A stretch of DNA of 64,000 nucleotides from VXRD01 sp965232265 (GCA_965232265.1 CBDDPH010000002.1:496001-560000); one strand, 5' to 3'. Counted from the stretch's first letter, positions 24,964-33,963 are shown. Program-made: numbers and translations. Notes: a model not told the origin generated them from the letters alone.

Positions 24964-26203
24964 ATGCGTCAGGTGGTGTCCATCCCAGATCGCCGAACCG
25001 TCGGGAGGTGAGCGCGCGAATTTCACGGGCGCGGGCGAGGGTTTCGGAGAGTTCTTCCCGAAGGGTTTCGGGACGATAGACTTTGCCAGCCCGGATGGTG
25101 AGTACGGGATGGATGTTTTTGCGACCGATTTCCAAATTGTCTCTGACGTCGTGAAATCGGAATTCGCCTTCGCGGATTTCAAAGGCCGATAGGTCTGCTG
25201 CGGTGCCGATTTTGAGGGTGCCCAGATGGTCGCTTCTGCCAATGGCGGCTGCAGCTGCGGTGGTGGTTTGGCGGACGATGTCGGGGAGTTCGATACCCAG
25301 ATTGAGCAGTTTGGAGGCGGTTTCCGGGAGGCTGTAAACGGGATCGTTGATTGAACCGGAGTGGATGTCGGTGCTGATGATGTCGGGGAGAAAATCCTGG
25401 GCGAGGGCTTTTTTGGCGGTTTCAAAAAGGAAACTGCCGCCGCCGTGGCCGACGTCGAAGAGAATTCCCTGCTGGCGGGCATGGTGGACTTCGGGACGGA
25501 TGTTGTGCTGGCGGTTTAAAATGGTGTCGCCAATGGTGGCGTCTCCGTCTCCGCGATAGCAGTGGGTGACAATGTCGCCCGGGCGCAGTTCGGCCAAGAT
25601 GTCGGAGAGGGCGACGCCAGAGCCCATGTGGACCATGACGGGTGTGTGGGCCATGTCAGCAGCCTGAACGGCCAACTGTAAGGGGACGACACCGTTTTCT
25701 CCGGTGATGGTTTTGCTGATGCGTACTTTGACGCCTACGCAGGTTTCGGGATAGGTGTGGACGACGTAGGCGGTGCGTTCGGGGTCGGCATATTTGATGT
25801 CGGTCATTTCTCCGATGGGACCGTAGGTAAGACCGATGCCGCTGATGTGGACAAAGGTGAGAATCTGGGTGCGGGCAGGAGTGGCGATGAAGTCGCGGAA
25901 GGCGAGGAAATTGGCCCAGCCGGGGCTGCCGGCGTCAACGATGGTGGTGACGCCGGTGGCGAGACAGAGGGCATCGGCTTGAATGCCCCAGGTGGTCGCG
26001 CCGGCAAAGACGTGGGCATGGATATCGATCCAGCCGGGGGTGAGGATTTTGCCCGTAAGGTCCAGGGTTTCTCTGGCGGAATCGGTGATGGATTCGGAGA
26101 GGGCGGCAATGGTGGCGTTTTGGATGGCGACATCGCGGATGGCGTTGAGGTTCTGAGAGGGATCAATGACGGTGGCGTTTTTTAAGAGGAGGTCGTAGGG
26201 CAT
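24962..26203 (-). CDS. amidohydrolase / deacetylase-type metallohydrolase
   Basis: 413 residues from the ATG at 26203 (GAGGAA six bases upstream); a longer frame from 26254 is less likely. It has the amidohydrolase fold: a small beta domain with LLLKNATVIDPSQN, the metal motif H-x-H in GWIDIHAHVFAG, a central lysine in CVGVKVRIS that could be carboxylated, then HMGSG, THCYRGD, and D in STDIHSG. The closing GTLKIGTAADLSAFEI is typical of dihydroorotase-like enzymes. Overall it resembles the amidohydrolase/deacetylase group acting on N-acyl or cyclic amides; the substrate is unknown. A kinase remnant and an MFS transporter lie upstream on the same strand. Confidence 0.82.
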   Translation of the reverse strand: MPYDLLLKNATVIDPSQNLNAIRDVAIQNATIAALSESITDSARETLDLTGKILTPGWIDIHAHVFAGATTWGIQADALCLATGVTTIVDAGSPGWANFLAFRDFIATPARTQILTFVHISGIGLTYGPIGEMTDIKYADPERTAYVVHTYPETCVGVKVRISKTITGENGVVPLQLAVQAADMAHTPVMVHMGSGVALSDILAELRPGDIVTHCYRGDGDATIGDTILNRQHNIRPEVHHARQQGILFDVGHGGGSFLFETAKKALAQDFLPDIISTDIHSGSINDPVYSLPETASKLLNLGIELPDIVRQTTTAAAAAIGRSDHLGTLKIGTAADLSAFEIREGEFRFHDVRDNLEIGRKNIHPVLTIRAGKVYRPETLREELSETLARAREIRALTSRRFGDLGWTPPDA

Positions 26204-26390
26204 GGGGCTTCCTCGCGTTTTTACTCCGGAAGTAGAGTCCGTAATGAACTTCAAAAACGTCCGAAATTCAAGATAAAAAATAGGTCAGCGACCTTGCTCT
26301 CAATGAACTTCTACGCATCCCGTATTAGAAGGCACTTCCCGTTCAGATTCATCACGGGATGGCAGGGATGAAGTTGTTGTACGCCGTTCA

Positions 26391-26588
26391 TTAATTCTCA
26401 ATTCTTAATTCCCTTGCCAGGGCGACTGCGCCGAGAAGTACGGAGCGGTTTTTGAGTTTGGCGGGGGCGATTCTAAGGCTTGGACGGTGAACCGGCATGA
26501 AGAACCGACGGGTTTCTCTTCGCAGCGGTTCAAATAGAACGCGCCCTGCGTTTGAGACGCCGCCGCCGATGTCAATGGCGAGGATCAT
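26391..26588 (-). pseudogene. remnant of a ROK-family sugar kinase with a large internal deletion
   Basis: 65 residues. The first nine (MILAIDIGG) match the ATP-binding start of ROK kinases. The rest, from NAGRVLFEPLRRETRRFFMPVHRP through RIAPAKLKNRSVLLGAVALARE, matches the C-terminal end of the same family. A normal ROK protein has about 300 residues, so roughly the middle 230, including the catalytic Asp and zinc site, are missing. The ATG overlaps the TGA of the MFS gene (ATGA), so it may still be translated. The 136 bp between it and the amidohydrolase gene hold no gene. Confidence 0.6.
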
Positions 26589-27790
26589 GGTGTGGCTCCA
26601 TAAGGCAATAGGGTGCGGCGCACGAGCAGGGCAATGACGCCTGAAATGGCAATGGCTGTGACCATAGAGATGGATGAGGCGCTGTAAAACTGGCTGAAGA
26701 GGGTGACGAATAATCCCGCTGTGCTCATTTGTATAAATCCCATGAGGGCAGAGGCGAGTCCGGCTTTTTCAGGGTAGGGTACGATTGCGCCAGCCATTGC
26801 CTGGGGGCGCACCATCCCGCCGCCTATTGTGAACAAACACATTGGGCCGATGATGGTGATGACCGAAGATACGCCCGCGAGTTTGAGTCCCAGCAGGAGC
26901 AGGCCCGCGCCTGCTGCGATCAGGCTGCCAATTTGAATGATGCGTGCGCTGCCGAGGCGATTGTTGAGACGGCCAGATAAAAAGGCGCCGATCATGAGTC
27001 CCACAGCGACCGATCCAAAACAGAAGCCGTAGAGTTGGGGAGAGACGCTCAACTCGGTGATGAGTACGAAAGATGAGTTTGTGATAAAGGCAAACATGCC
27101 CCAGAAGAGGATGGCGACCATAAAGGTATATCCGAGGTACTGACGGCTGCTCAGGAGATCGCGGTAGTTGGCTATCATGCGCGTTGGATTCAGGGCTGTG
27201 GGGTCTATCAGATTATTGGTCTCGGGCACTGCCCAGAGGTAGCCGAAGAAGAACAGGGCACCCAGCGCACTGAGTACGACAAAGACGGATTGCCATCCAA
27301 AATAGGTTTGTAAGAATCCACCTATTATGGGGGCGAGTATGGGTGCGAGGGCAATGGCTGTGGCCATGTAGGACATTATTCTGGCGGCGTGGATTTCGCC
27401 GTATATGTCGCGTACTACAGCGCGGCTTACTGAAGGACCACTGCCCCCTGCAAATCCCTGTAATACACGGGCCAGGATGAGTGCGCCCACTGTGGGGGCA
27501 AACAGGCAACCCAGGCCCGCGAGCGCGTAACAGGATAGGCCGATGAGCAAGATGGGGCGGCGGCCAAATCTGTCAGAGAGGGGACCAAAGACGAGTTGCG
27601 CCGCGCCCAGTGCGATTAAGAAGAAGGTGACGGCGGGCTGGATGTGGGTGGGTTGGGTTTGAAATTCCCGTACCATTGCCGGCATGGAGGGCAAAAACAT
27701 GTCAATGGACAGAGGGGGTAGGCCAGACAGGCCGGTTAGCAGGATGGGAATGAGGATGCGAGAGGTGGGAGATTGTTGTTCTGAACTCAA
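26585..27790 (-). CDS. MFS transporter, Bcr/CflA drug-efflux family
   Basis: 401 residues, 12 membrane helices. It starts at a TTG that follows AAAGGG by six bases. Family motifs: PLSIDMFLPSMPAMVREF in helix 1, the MFS loop motif GPLSDRFGRRPILLIGL, and RVLQGFAGGSGPSVSRAVVRDIYG (the Bcr/CflA motif C region). Members export drugs, sulfonamides or small peptides by proton antiport. Its stop overlaps the start of the kinase remnant. The 171 bp upstream, before yggT, contain two short hairpins (27880-27901 and 27904-27925) and no gene. Confidence 0.88.
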   Translation of the reverse strand: MSSEQQSPTSRILIPILLTGLSGLPPLSIDMFLPSMPAMVREFQTQPTHIQPAVTFFLIALGAAQLVFGPLSDRFGRRPILLIGLSCYALAGLGCLFAPTVGALILARVLQGFAGGSGPSVSRAVVRDIYGEIHAARIMSYMATAIALAPILAPIIGGFLQTYFGWQSVFVVLSALGALFFFGYLWAVPETNNLIDPTALNPTRMIANYRDLLSSRQYLGYTFMVAILFWGMFAFITNSSFVLITELSVSPQLYGFCFGSVAVGLMIGAFLSGRLNNRLGSARIIQIGSLIAAGAGLLLLGLKLAGVSSVITIIGPMCLFTIGGGMVRPQAMAGAIVPYPEKAGLASALMGFIQMSTAGLFVTLFSQFYSASSISMVTAIAISGVIALLVRRTLLPYGATP

Positions 27791-27961
27791 ATTATGCCCT
27801 TTGCGACGTGGCGTGAATAAGGCTGCGTCCGTCTGTGGTTATCGGTGTTCATCCCTGCTTACACCCGCAGAGCTTGCCACTGGATAGAATCGCTCCAGTG
27901 CAGCCCTTGAGGGTTTAATCAAGGGGACATGCCTGTGGTTGCATTTTGGGACGGAGGCACT

Positions 27962-28186
27962 CTAAATCAGGGATATGATGAACCAGATAATGACGATGGC
28001 GACAAAGGGCGATATGTCCAAGCCACCCAGGTCGGGCAACACGCGGCGAAGGGGTACGAGAACCGGGTCTGTGATGGCGCATATTATTCTTATGAGTGGA
28101 TTGTATGGATTGGGATTTATCCATGAGATGAGTGCGCGTGCAATGATGATGTAGCCGTAGATTTTGAGCAGGGTTACTAAGAACAT
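27962..28186 (-). CDS. yggT: YggT family membrane protein
   Basis: 74 residues with two membrane helices flanking SWINPNPYNPLIRIICAITDPVLVPLRRVLP, the diagnostic YggT loop with the D-P-x-L-x-P-x-R-R pattern. A second segment GLDISPFVAIVIIWFI is also typical. The family is widespread and linked to membrane or cell-division processes, with no defined activity. Confidence 0.9.
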   Translation of the reverse strand: MFLVTLLKIYGYIIIARALISWINPNPYNPLIRIICAITDPVLVPLRRVLPDLGGLDISPFVAIVIIWFIISLI

Positions 28187-28390
28187 AAGAGGGCCTTTCG
28201 CAATGCGGTATAAAAGAAGATTTGATAAATTATCAGTTTGCGCGAGAAAAGCAACGGAAAAGACGGGACTGATTGGCGCGTGTTTTTTCAGAGACCAGAG
28301 GTTTTTGGATATTGCACACGTTGGAAAAGTTTGATATTGTGGAATGAGCTTTACTGTTGTTGTGCTACGCGTATCGTCTTGGCATCCGTC

Positions 28391-28442
28391 ATCGCGGCAT
28401 GGTCCCGTATAGCGTCACTACGGGACATGCTTTAGCCGCGAT
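28391..28442. repeat. dispersed palindromic element type C (copy 2), with inner hairpin
   Basis: The outer arms ATCGCGGC/GCCGCGAT and flanks match 4998-5022, but here the centre contains an extra perfect hairpin GTCCCGTA/TACGGGAC (28402-28426). It lies 37 bp before the M16 peptidase start. The surrounding 28187-28479 holds no other gene. Confidence 0.75.
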
Positions 28443-28479
28443 CCAGGAGATTTTTAGCTGACTACGAAGGATTTTTTTT

Positions 28480-29805
28480 ATGCGTTCAGGATATTTCTTG
28501 TTTCTGTTTTGTCTTTTGCCGATGCACGCGCTGGCAAGTTCGCCGCCCTATCAAAAGGTCGCCGATGTTTCGCTTGCTGGCTCGCTTTCTCTCCAGCACT
28601 ATCGCCTCGCCAATGGGCTTCAGGTCGCGATTGTGGAGGACGACACCCGACCCGTTGTGACGTGCCAAATCGCCTATCGCGTGGGGTCTTCTCACGAAGC
28701 ACCCGGCAGGCAGGGCATGGCGCATCTGGTCGAGCACCTGGCAGTGGTTCGCTCATTTCCAACGTCGTTCTACCTTTTGGACGCGCCACACAGCAATGCC
28801 AGTACGTCAAGAGATGGCACGAGATACTACGCCACGGTTCCCAAAGCACAGTTGGATGCGCTGATCGCCAGTTTTGCTTGGGGTATGACACGGTTTGATG
28901 TTTCGCAGGAAGCATTCGATCTGGAAAAAGAGGTGGTTATAAGTGAATGGGCGAGAGATGCAAGGGGCGCGCGTCGACTTCTGTATAAAAAGCTATATGC
29001 CCGCATGTTTGCAGGGCATCCCTATCGGTACGATATTCTGGGTCATCGCGATACGATTAAGACTTTTACTCTGGCGCAAGCGACCGCATTTCACAAGCGT
29101 TATTACGTGCCAAACAATGCGTGTCTCATAATTGTCGGCGATGTGAAAGGGGATGATATTTTGCCCGTTGTGGTGCAATATTTTGGGGGGATTTCAAAGC
29201 ACTATGGGTTTATTCACGACGATATTGATACGCTGGATGTCTCCTCTGTCCCCCAGGATTCCACGCAATCTACAACTGCTCTGCATTCTTCTGTTTGGGG
29301 TGTCTGGCATATTCCGACAGATACACATCCTGATTTTTATGCTTTGTATTTGTTTGATAAAGCTCTTTTTAAAGGTGAATATTCTCTTGCGCGTCAAAGA
29401 ATGGTCGGTTCGGGAAAAGTTCTTGGGATAAATTCTTATTTGAGTTATATGCGCGATAAAGGGCTGTTTTATTATATCGCCGACTTACCCTCGGGTGTGA
29501 ATTATGATGTTAGGGAAATGCCAAAAATTATTCAATCGGCTGTCGATTCTTTATCTAAGGAGCATCTTTTGCTGGCGAGAAACGAAGCGCGTAAGATTTT
29601 ATATCGCACAATAACCAGTCAGTCTCGTCTGGCAAATACGATCTCTTCAGGATTTATTCGCACTAGTGATCCCGCCCATCGTCTCAAGTGGATGCAGAAT
29701 CTCGATGGCGTTACTGTGGCGGATGTCAAGCGGGTGGCGAAGCAATATCTTGTGGACGAGCCGCCCCGCACCTTTGTCCTGTACACGTCTCAAAACGGAT
29801 GTTAA
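28480..29805 (+). CDS. M16 family zinc peptidase (pitrilysin/processing-peptidase type), secreted
   Basis: 441 residues with a signal peptide (MRSGYFLFLFCLLPMHALAS). The inverted zinc motif H-x-x-E-H is present as HLVEH at 82-86, and the third ligand region EKEVVISEW follows about 65-70 residues later, so the catalytic half is intact. The second half, with QATAFHKRYYVPNNACLIIVGDV and a C-terminal domain, is the usual inactive partner domain. Such proteins degrade peptides in the periplasm. The protein ends at a typical family C-terminus. A type C palindrome lies just upstream. Confidence 0.9.
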   Translation: MRSGYFLFLFCLLPMHALASSPPYQKVADVSLAGSLSLQHYRLANGLQVAIVEDDTRPVVTCQIAYRVGSSHEAPGRQGMAHLVEHLAVVRSFPTSFYLLDAPHSNASTSRDGTRYYATVPKAQLDALIASFAWGMTRFDVSQEAFDLEKEVVISEWARDARGARRLLYKKLYARMFAGHPYRYDILGHRDTIKTFTLAQATAFHKRYYVPNNACLIIVGDVKGDDILPVVVQYFGGISKHYGFIHDDIDTLDVSSVPQDSTQSTTALHSSVWGVWHIPTDTHPDFYALYLFDKALFKGEYSLARQRMVGSGKVLGINSYLSYMRDKGLFYYIADLPSGVNYDVREMPKIIQSAVDSLSKEHLLLARNEARKILYRTITSQSRLANTISSGFIRTSDPAHRLKWMQNLDGVTVADVKRVAKQYLVDEPPRTFVLYTSQNGC

Positions 29806-29933
29806 ACGATCAGAAAAAATTGCCATTTCTGATGCTTATTTACGGGGATGTTGATCGTATTAAGGACGCATTGAGGCAGGGGGATATCAAGGCGCAGACG
29901 ACGATTTTTGATATTCAGCGTCTGCTTGAGTAA
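29799..29933 (+). CDS. possible 44-residue protein overlapping the M16 stop
   Basis: The ATG at 29799 overlaps the stop region of the peptidase gene (ATGTTAA). The frame codes for a basic, then mixed-charge peptide with FLMLIYGDVDRIKDALRQGDI. The arrangement suggests translational coupling, but there is no ribosome-binding site of its own and no family is recognised. Confidence 0.3.
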   Translation: MLNDQKKLPFLMLIYGDVDRIKDALRQGDIKAQTTIFDIQRLLE

Positions 29934-29951
29934 TTATTTTCTTTTGTACTC

Positions 29952-30063
29952 TTGACGTTGTTTTTGTAGTTGGGTATGTTTTATGCACAGCGGGTTGCCG
30001 CAGCATTTCTGTTTATTCCTTCCCTCCCGATAAATAGAGTGCTGTTTGCAGCCCGCTTTTTTT
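29952..30063 (+). ncRNA. candidate small RNA A: own promoter, long hairpin, T-tract
   Basis: TTGACG at 29952, a 17-base spacer and TATGTT at 29975 form a promoter. Transcription from about 29987 would give a ~76-base RNA that folds into one long hairpin: agcgggttgc/gcagcccgct (29989-29998 with 30048-30057), CAGCA/TGCTG and CTGTTTA/TAAATAG, with a 15-base pyrimidine loop containing CCCTCCC, followed by T6. The loop is the kind that can pair with ribosome-binding sites. It may equally be the terminator of the peptidase gene. Confidence 0.5.
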
Positions 30064-30064
30064 G

Positions 30065-30156
30065 TTGACAGGGCTATTTTGGGAATTTATTTTGCTTTTA
30101 TAGCAACAGTATAAAGCCTTGAGGGTGTCGGGAGGGAGCCCTCAAAGGCTTTTTTT
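30065..30156 (+). ncRNA. candidate small RNA B: promoter plus terminator, loop complementary to RNA A
   Basis: TTGACA at 30065, a 17-base spacer and TATTTT at 30088 form a promoter. An intrinsic terminator follows at 30115-30156 (agccttgaggg with ccctcaaaggct, one bulge, then T6). The loop carries tcgggaggga, the exact reverse complement of tccctcccga in the loop of candidate RNA A. Confidence 0.45.
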
Positions 30157-30166
30157 GTTTATAAAT

Positions 30167-30206
30167 AAAAAAGAGGCGCTGGTTGGGAGGGTATAACCAA
30201 CGCCTC
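30167..30206 (-). terminator. minus-strand intrinsic terminator
   Basis: GAGGCG-TGGTT pairs with AACCA-CGCCTC (one mismatch) around a ten-base loop with GGGAGGG, and is followed on the minus strand by TTTTTT. It is back to back with the plus-strand terminator of candidate RNA B. No minus-strand gene is evident to the right. Confidence 0.6.
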
Positions 30207-30572
30207 GAGGGATGTTGCATGGTAACGGATTAGACGCATTTGTACAGAAAAGAGTTCCAAGAAAGAGTAACGGCGTTGACTCAGCCGGGGTATAGGAGCC
30301 AACGCCGATATTTTTGCGACACGCTTTGTCGCATATCCTTCTACTTTTAAGGGCGGGAAAGGTTCCCGAATGGTGCAATTTTTTATGCGTTCAAGCAAAT
30401 GACTGTGTACTTTTATCTTCGGGTATTCTGGTATATATTGATAAACATTAAAACGCGGAAATTTTTGGCAGAGTTGGAAAAAGGATTTCCTCCTGCGATA
30501 TGCCTGCTATTGGAGCGGCATTCCTTCGGCAAGCGCAGGACAGGCCCTGCCGCGGTCTGAGGTGGAGAAGCG
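30207..30572. other. intergenic region with further hairpins, no gene seen
   Basis: Two more hairpins are present: GGCGTTG/CAACGCC (30272-30306) and GCGACA/TGTCGC (30316-30332). The first has on the minus strand the same words as the preceding terminator, GGCGTTGG then ATACCC in the loop, so the two are related repeats about 100 bp apart. Reading frames here consist of repeat sequence. Confidence 0.5.
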
Positions 30573-32081
30573 ATGCCAAATAAAAAAATAGAACGCTGGG
30601 GGCTGTGGCTCGGTCCTGTGATTGGGGTGGGGATCGCGGTTTTTGGAGATCTCAAGCCGGGGCATCCGGAGGTGACACATACGGCAGGTGTGGCCTGCTG
30701 GATGGCGGTCTGGTGGATGACAGAGGCCGTGCCTTTGGCTGCGACGGCACTGTTGCCCGTGGTGCTGTTTCCCCTGCTGGGTATTATGAGCGGGCAAGCG
30801 GTTGCGCCACTTTATTTGAATCACATTATCTTTTTGTTTGTCGGTGGTTTTATGGTGGCATTGGGCATGCAACGTTGGAATTTACACCGGCGAATTGCCC
30901 TTCGCTTGCTGCTTCTTTTTGGGGGGTGTCCCCGGTGTATTCTGACGGGTTTTATGCTGGTAACGGCGTTTTTGTCCATGTGGATTTCCAATACGGCGAC
31001 GACGATGATGATGGTCCCAATTGCGCTTGCCATTGTGGTCAGGATGGAAGAGCAGGGTGTGGCATCGGGTTCTTTTGGCACGGCGGTGTTTCTGGGGGTG
31101 GCTTATGCGGCTTCAATTGGTGGGAGCGCAACGCTTGTGGGCACGCCGACCAATTTGTCTTTTGTGAGGATTTTGTCGATTCATTTTTCAGAGGTTCCCG
31201 AGATTTCGTTTGCGACGTGGTTTGCGTTTGCTCTGCCTCTGGCAGGCGTGATGCTCGTTTGTGCGTGGGGTGCGCTTTGTCTCGTTTTTGGCATTCGCGG
31301 TCGCGGCGATGAGATTGATCTGAGTGTGGTGAGAACGCAATACTCCGAGCTGGGGCCGATGTCATTTGCCGAGAAGGTCGTGCTGGCCGATTTTGTGTTG
31401 TTGGCGCTGTTGTGGTTGTCGAGACGCCCCATTCAAATTGGCGATTGGACGCTACCGGGCTGGTCTCAGTTTTTCGAATCTGGCGGATTGATAACCGATG
31501 GGTCGGTTGCTATGGCAATGGCTTTGATTTTATTTATCGTGCCCGCGCGAGATGGCGCGAAATCCAGGGTGATGGATTGGCAAACGGCTGGCAATGTGCC
31601 CTGGCATATTGTGTTGCTAATTGGCGGTGGATTTGCTCTGGCAAGCGGGTTTAAGGAGTCGGGGTTGTCGCTCTGGTGCGCGCAGCAACTGGAGGGTATG
31701 GGGCGCTTGCATCCCCTATTTTTGGTCGGTGGTTTGTGTGTAATGATGACTTTTTTGACCGAGTTGACTTCCAATACGGCAACGGCAGAGATGTTTCTTC
31801 CGGTTTTGGCGGCGTTGTCTGTGGCGGTGGGTGTCAATCCATTGTTGCTGATGATTCCAGCCACGTTGTCGTGTTCTTGTGCGTTTATGTTGCCGGTAGC
31901 CACGCCACCCAATGCGATTGTGTTTGGTACGGATAGAATTTCTATGCGCGAGATGGCGCGTGTGGGCGTGGGATTGAATTTGATAGGGGCGGTGATGATT
32001 ACCGCTGCGATTGCTGTTGTTGGCCGCGTTGTGCTGGGGATTGAACTCGGGGTGATGCCCGATTGGGCGAAAATTCAATAG
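30573..32081 (+). CDS. SLC13/DASS-family sodium:anion symporter
   Basis: 502 residues with about 12 membrane helices. The two Na+/carboxylate-binding repeats are clear: WISNTATTMMMVPIALAI in the first half and TELTSNTATAEMFLPVLAAL in the second, each with the SNT motif. WWMTEAVPLAATALLPVVLFP is a further family landmark. Members import dicarboxylates, citrate or sulfate with Na+. The start follows GAGGTGGAG. It converges on the ABC exporter gene with 13 bp between the stops and no terminator between them. Confidence 0.92.
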   Translation: MPNKKIERWGLWLGPVIGVGIAVFGDLKPGHPEVTHTAGVACWMAVWWMTEAVPLAATALLPVVLFPLLGIMSGQAVAPLYLNHIIFLFVGGFMVALGMQRWNLHRRIALRLLLLFGGCPRCILTGFMLVTAFLSMWISNTATTMMMVPIALAIVVRMEEQGVASGSFGTAVFLGVAYAASIGGSATLVGTPTNLSFVRILSIHFSEVPEISFATWFAFALPLAGVMLVCAWGALCLVFGIRGRGDEIDLSVVRTQYSELGPMSFAEKVVLADFVLLALLWLSRRPIQIGDWTLPGWSQFFESGGLITDGSVAMAMALILFIVPARDGAKSRVMDWQTAGNVPWHIVLLIGGGFALASGFKESGLSLWCAQQLEGMGRLHPLFLVGGLCVMMTFLTELTSNTATAEMFLPVLAALSVAVGVNPLLLMIPATLSCSCAFMLPVATPPNAIVFGTDRISMREMARVGVGLNLIGAVMITAAIAVVGRVVLGIELGVMPDWAKIQ

Positions 32082-32094
32082 GCGGGAGGTAGCG

Positions 32095-33870
32095 TCAATC
32101 CGCGACCTGCGACTCGCGGTCTGCAATGCGCGATAGTATTTCTCCATTGCGCGTGAGGTCTTGCGCCCGAACCATGCGTGCATAGAGTCCGTCGCGGTCG
32201 ATGAGAGAACTGTGATTGCCCGTTTCGACCACGCGCCCTTGGCGGAGTACAGCAATGGTGGGCGACCGGCGCACAGTGGAGAGGCGATGGGCAATGACGA
32301 GGGTCGTGCGGTTTTGCGTGAGGCGATAAAGGGCTTCTTGAATCAGTGCCTCGGTTTCGACATCAACGGAGGATGTGGCTTCATCAAGGATGAGGATGGG
32401 GGCGTCTTTAAGCAGTGCTCGGGCTATGGAGAGGCGTTGTTTTTCACCGCCGGATAAGCGCACGCCTCGTTCTCCAATGACGGTGTCATATCCTTGGGGC
32501 AGGTCGCGGATAAAAGCATGGGCATTGGCTGCTTGTGCGGCTTTTCGCACCATGCGTTCGGTCGCATCTGGATGACCGAAGATCAGATTTTCATATACTG
32601 TGCCGTGAAATAAGAAGACGTCTTGAAGGACCGAGGCGATGTTTTGGCGCACAAAAGAGAGGGGTAGGTCGCGCAGGTCATATCCACCGACGCGAATTGC
32701 GCCCTGTTGAGGGTCATAAAATCGGGGCAAGAGGTTGGCAAGGGTTGATTTGCCCGCTCCCGTGGGTCCGACAAGTGCGAGAATATCTCCTTCGTCAATG
32801 TACAGGTCGATGTCGTGTAAGACGGGTGTGTTGGGATCATAGCCGAAGGTGAGTGCGTCAATGTCGATATCATAGGTGATGGTTTTGGGCGCGGTTACAC
32901 CGGGCGCGTCGGTAATTTCCGGCCGGATGGCGAGGAGTTGAAAAACGCGGTCTGTACTGGCGGCGGCTTTTTGCAATACGTCGTTAAAAGACGCCAGTTG
33001 CAAAAAAGGCTGGTAGATGTGGCCCATATAGACGATGAAGACAAATAGGTCAGCTACCGAGATGCTGTCGCTGAGGGCCATGTTGCCACCGCTCCAGATG
33101 ACGAGTACAATGCCCAATCCCCCAGTGGCTTCGATAATGCCAGCGGGCAGGAGCGAGACAGTGTTGGCTTTGATCAAGCGGTCGTGAAAGGTGGCACTGC
33201 GGTGGGTTACCTGGCGGGCGCATTCCCGCTCGCGAGCATAAGATTTGATGACGGCAATGCCCGACATGTTATCCTGTACGAGGGCGGCGAGTTCGGAGAG
33301 CCGCTCGCGCACGGCATGCCACATGGCACGCACTTTGGATACATAGCGATAGACGAGAAATGCGGCGAGTGGGATGGGCAATATGGCGATGAGGGCGAGT
33401 TCTGGATTGAGGTAAAAGAGCACGGCGACCATGGAGATGGGAATAACCGTGGCGAGTGCGGTTTCGGGTATGCCGTGTGCAATAAAGTCTTCGATGGCTT
33501 CGATGTCGTTGATAGAGCGGGCCATGAGATTGCCCGTGCGCTGGCGATTAAAAAAGCTGTGGGATAGGTTTTGCAGGTGCTTGTACACGCGCGTCATCAG
33601 TGCGTGCATCACGCGATAGGCAGTGACGTGAGAAAAGAAGCCATAACCATAACGGGAGATACCGCGAAGCAGGTAAATCCCAAGGAGTAAGAGACTGATG
33701 CCTATGAGGTCTCCTGCGGGTTTTGCTTCGGTGAGCCACTGGATGAGTTTGCGGATGAGCAATGGCGGGATCAGGTTGGCCGCTGCAAAGATAAGTCCAC
33801 AGGCGATGCAGCAGGCCATAAAGAGACGGCGACCTTCGAGCAGGTCGTAGATTTGTTTGATAAAGGCCAT
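32095..33870 (-). CDS. ABC exporter, fused permease-ATPase (MsbA/multidrug type)
   Basis: 591 residues. An N-terminal type IV exporter domain with six helices (about 15-300), including the coupling segment SFFNRQRTGNLMARSINDIEAIE, precedes the ATPase. The ATPase has Walker A GPTGAGKST, the Q-loop at VLQDVFLFHGTVYENL, signature LSGGEKQRLSIARALL, Walker B ILILDEATS and the switch His in VIAHRLSTV. It would act as a homodimer exporting lipid or drugs; the substrate is unknown. It is a single gene, divergent from the epimerase-like gene. Confidence 0.93.
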   Translation of the reverse strand: MAFIKQIYDLLEGRRLFMACCIACGLIFAAANLIPPLLIRKLIQWLTEAKPAGDLIGISLLLLGIYLLRGISRYGYGFFSHVTAYRVMHALMTRVYKHLQNLSHSFFNRQRTGNLMARSINDIEAIEDFIAHGIPETALATVIPISMVAVLFYLNPELALIAILPIPLAAFLVYRYVSKVRAMWHAVRERLSELAALVQDNMSGIAVIKSYARERECARQVTHRSATFHDRLIKANTVSLLPAGIIEATGGLGIVLVIWSGGNMALSDSISVADLFVFIVYMGHIYQPFLQLASFNDVLQKAAASTDRVFQLLAIRPEITDAPGVTAPKTITYDIDIDALTFGYDPNTPVLHDIDLYIDEGDILALVGPTGAGKSTLANLLPRFYDPQQGAIRVGGYDLRDLPLSFVRQNIASVLQDVFLFHGTVYENLIFGHPDATERMVRKAAQAANAHAFIRDLPQGYDTVIGERGVRLSGGEKQRLSIARALLKDAPILILDEATSSVDVETEALIQEALYRLTQNRTTLVIAHRLSTVRRSPTIAVLRQGRVVETGNHSSLIDRDGLYARMVRAQDLTRNGEILSRIADRESQVAD

Positions 33871-33963
33871 AAATCTGTTGTGGATTGAGGTTCGTTATGG
33901 TTGTGACCCAAACCTATTATTTGATGGGATAGAAGTCAAGAGAATAGAATGGAGAGAACGGCT

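Noticed and set aside
30142..30378. Minus-strand frames of 78-79 codons in the hairpin cluster
   Set aside because: They translate the hairpin repeats and terminators; no ribosome-binding site and repeated peptide words that come from the DNA repeats.
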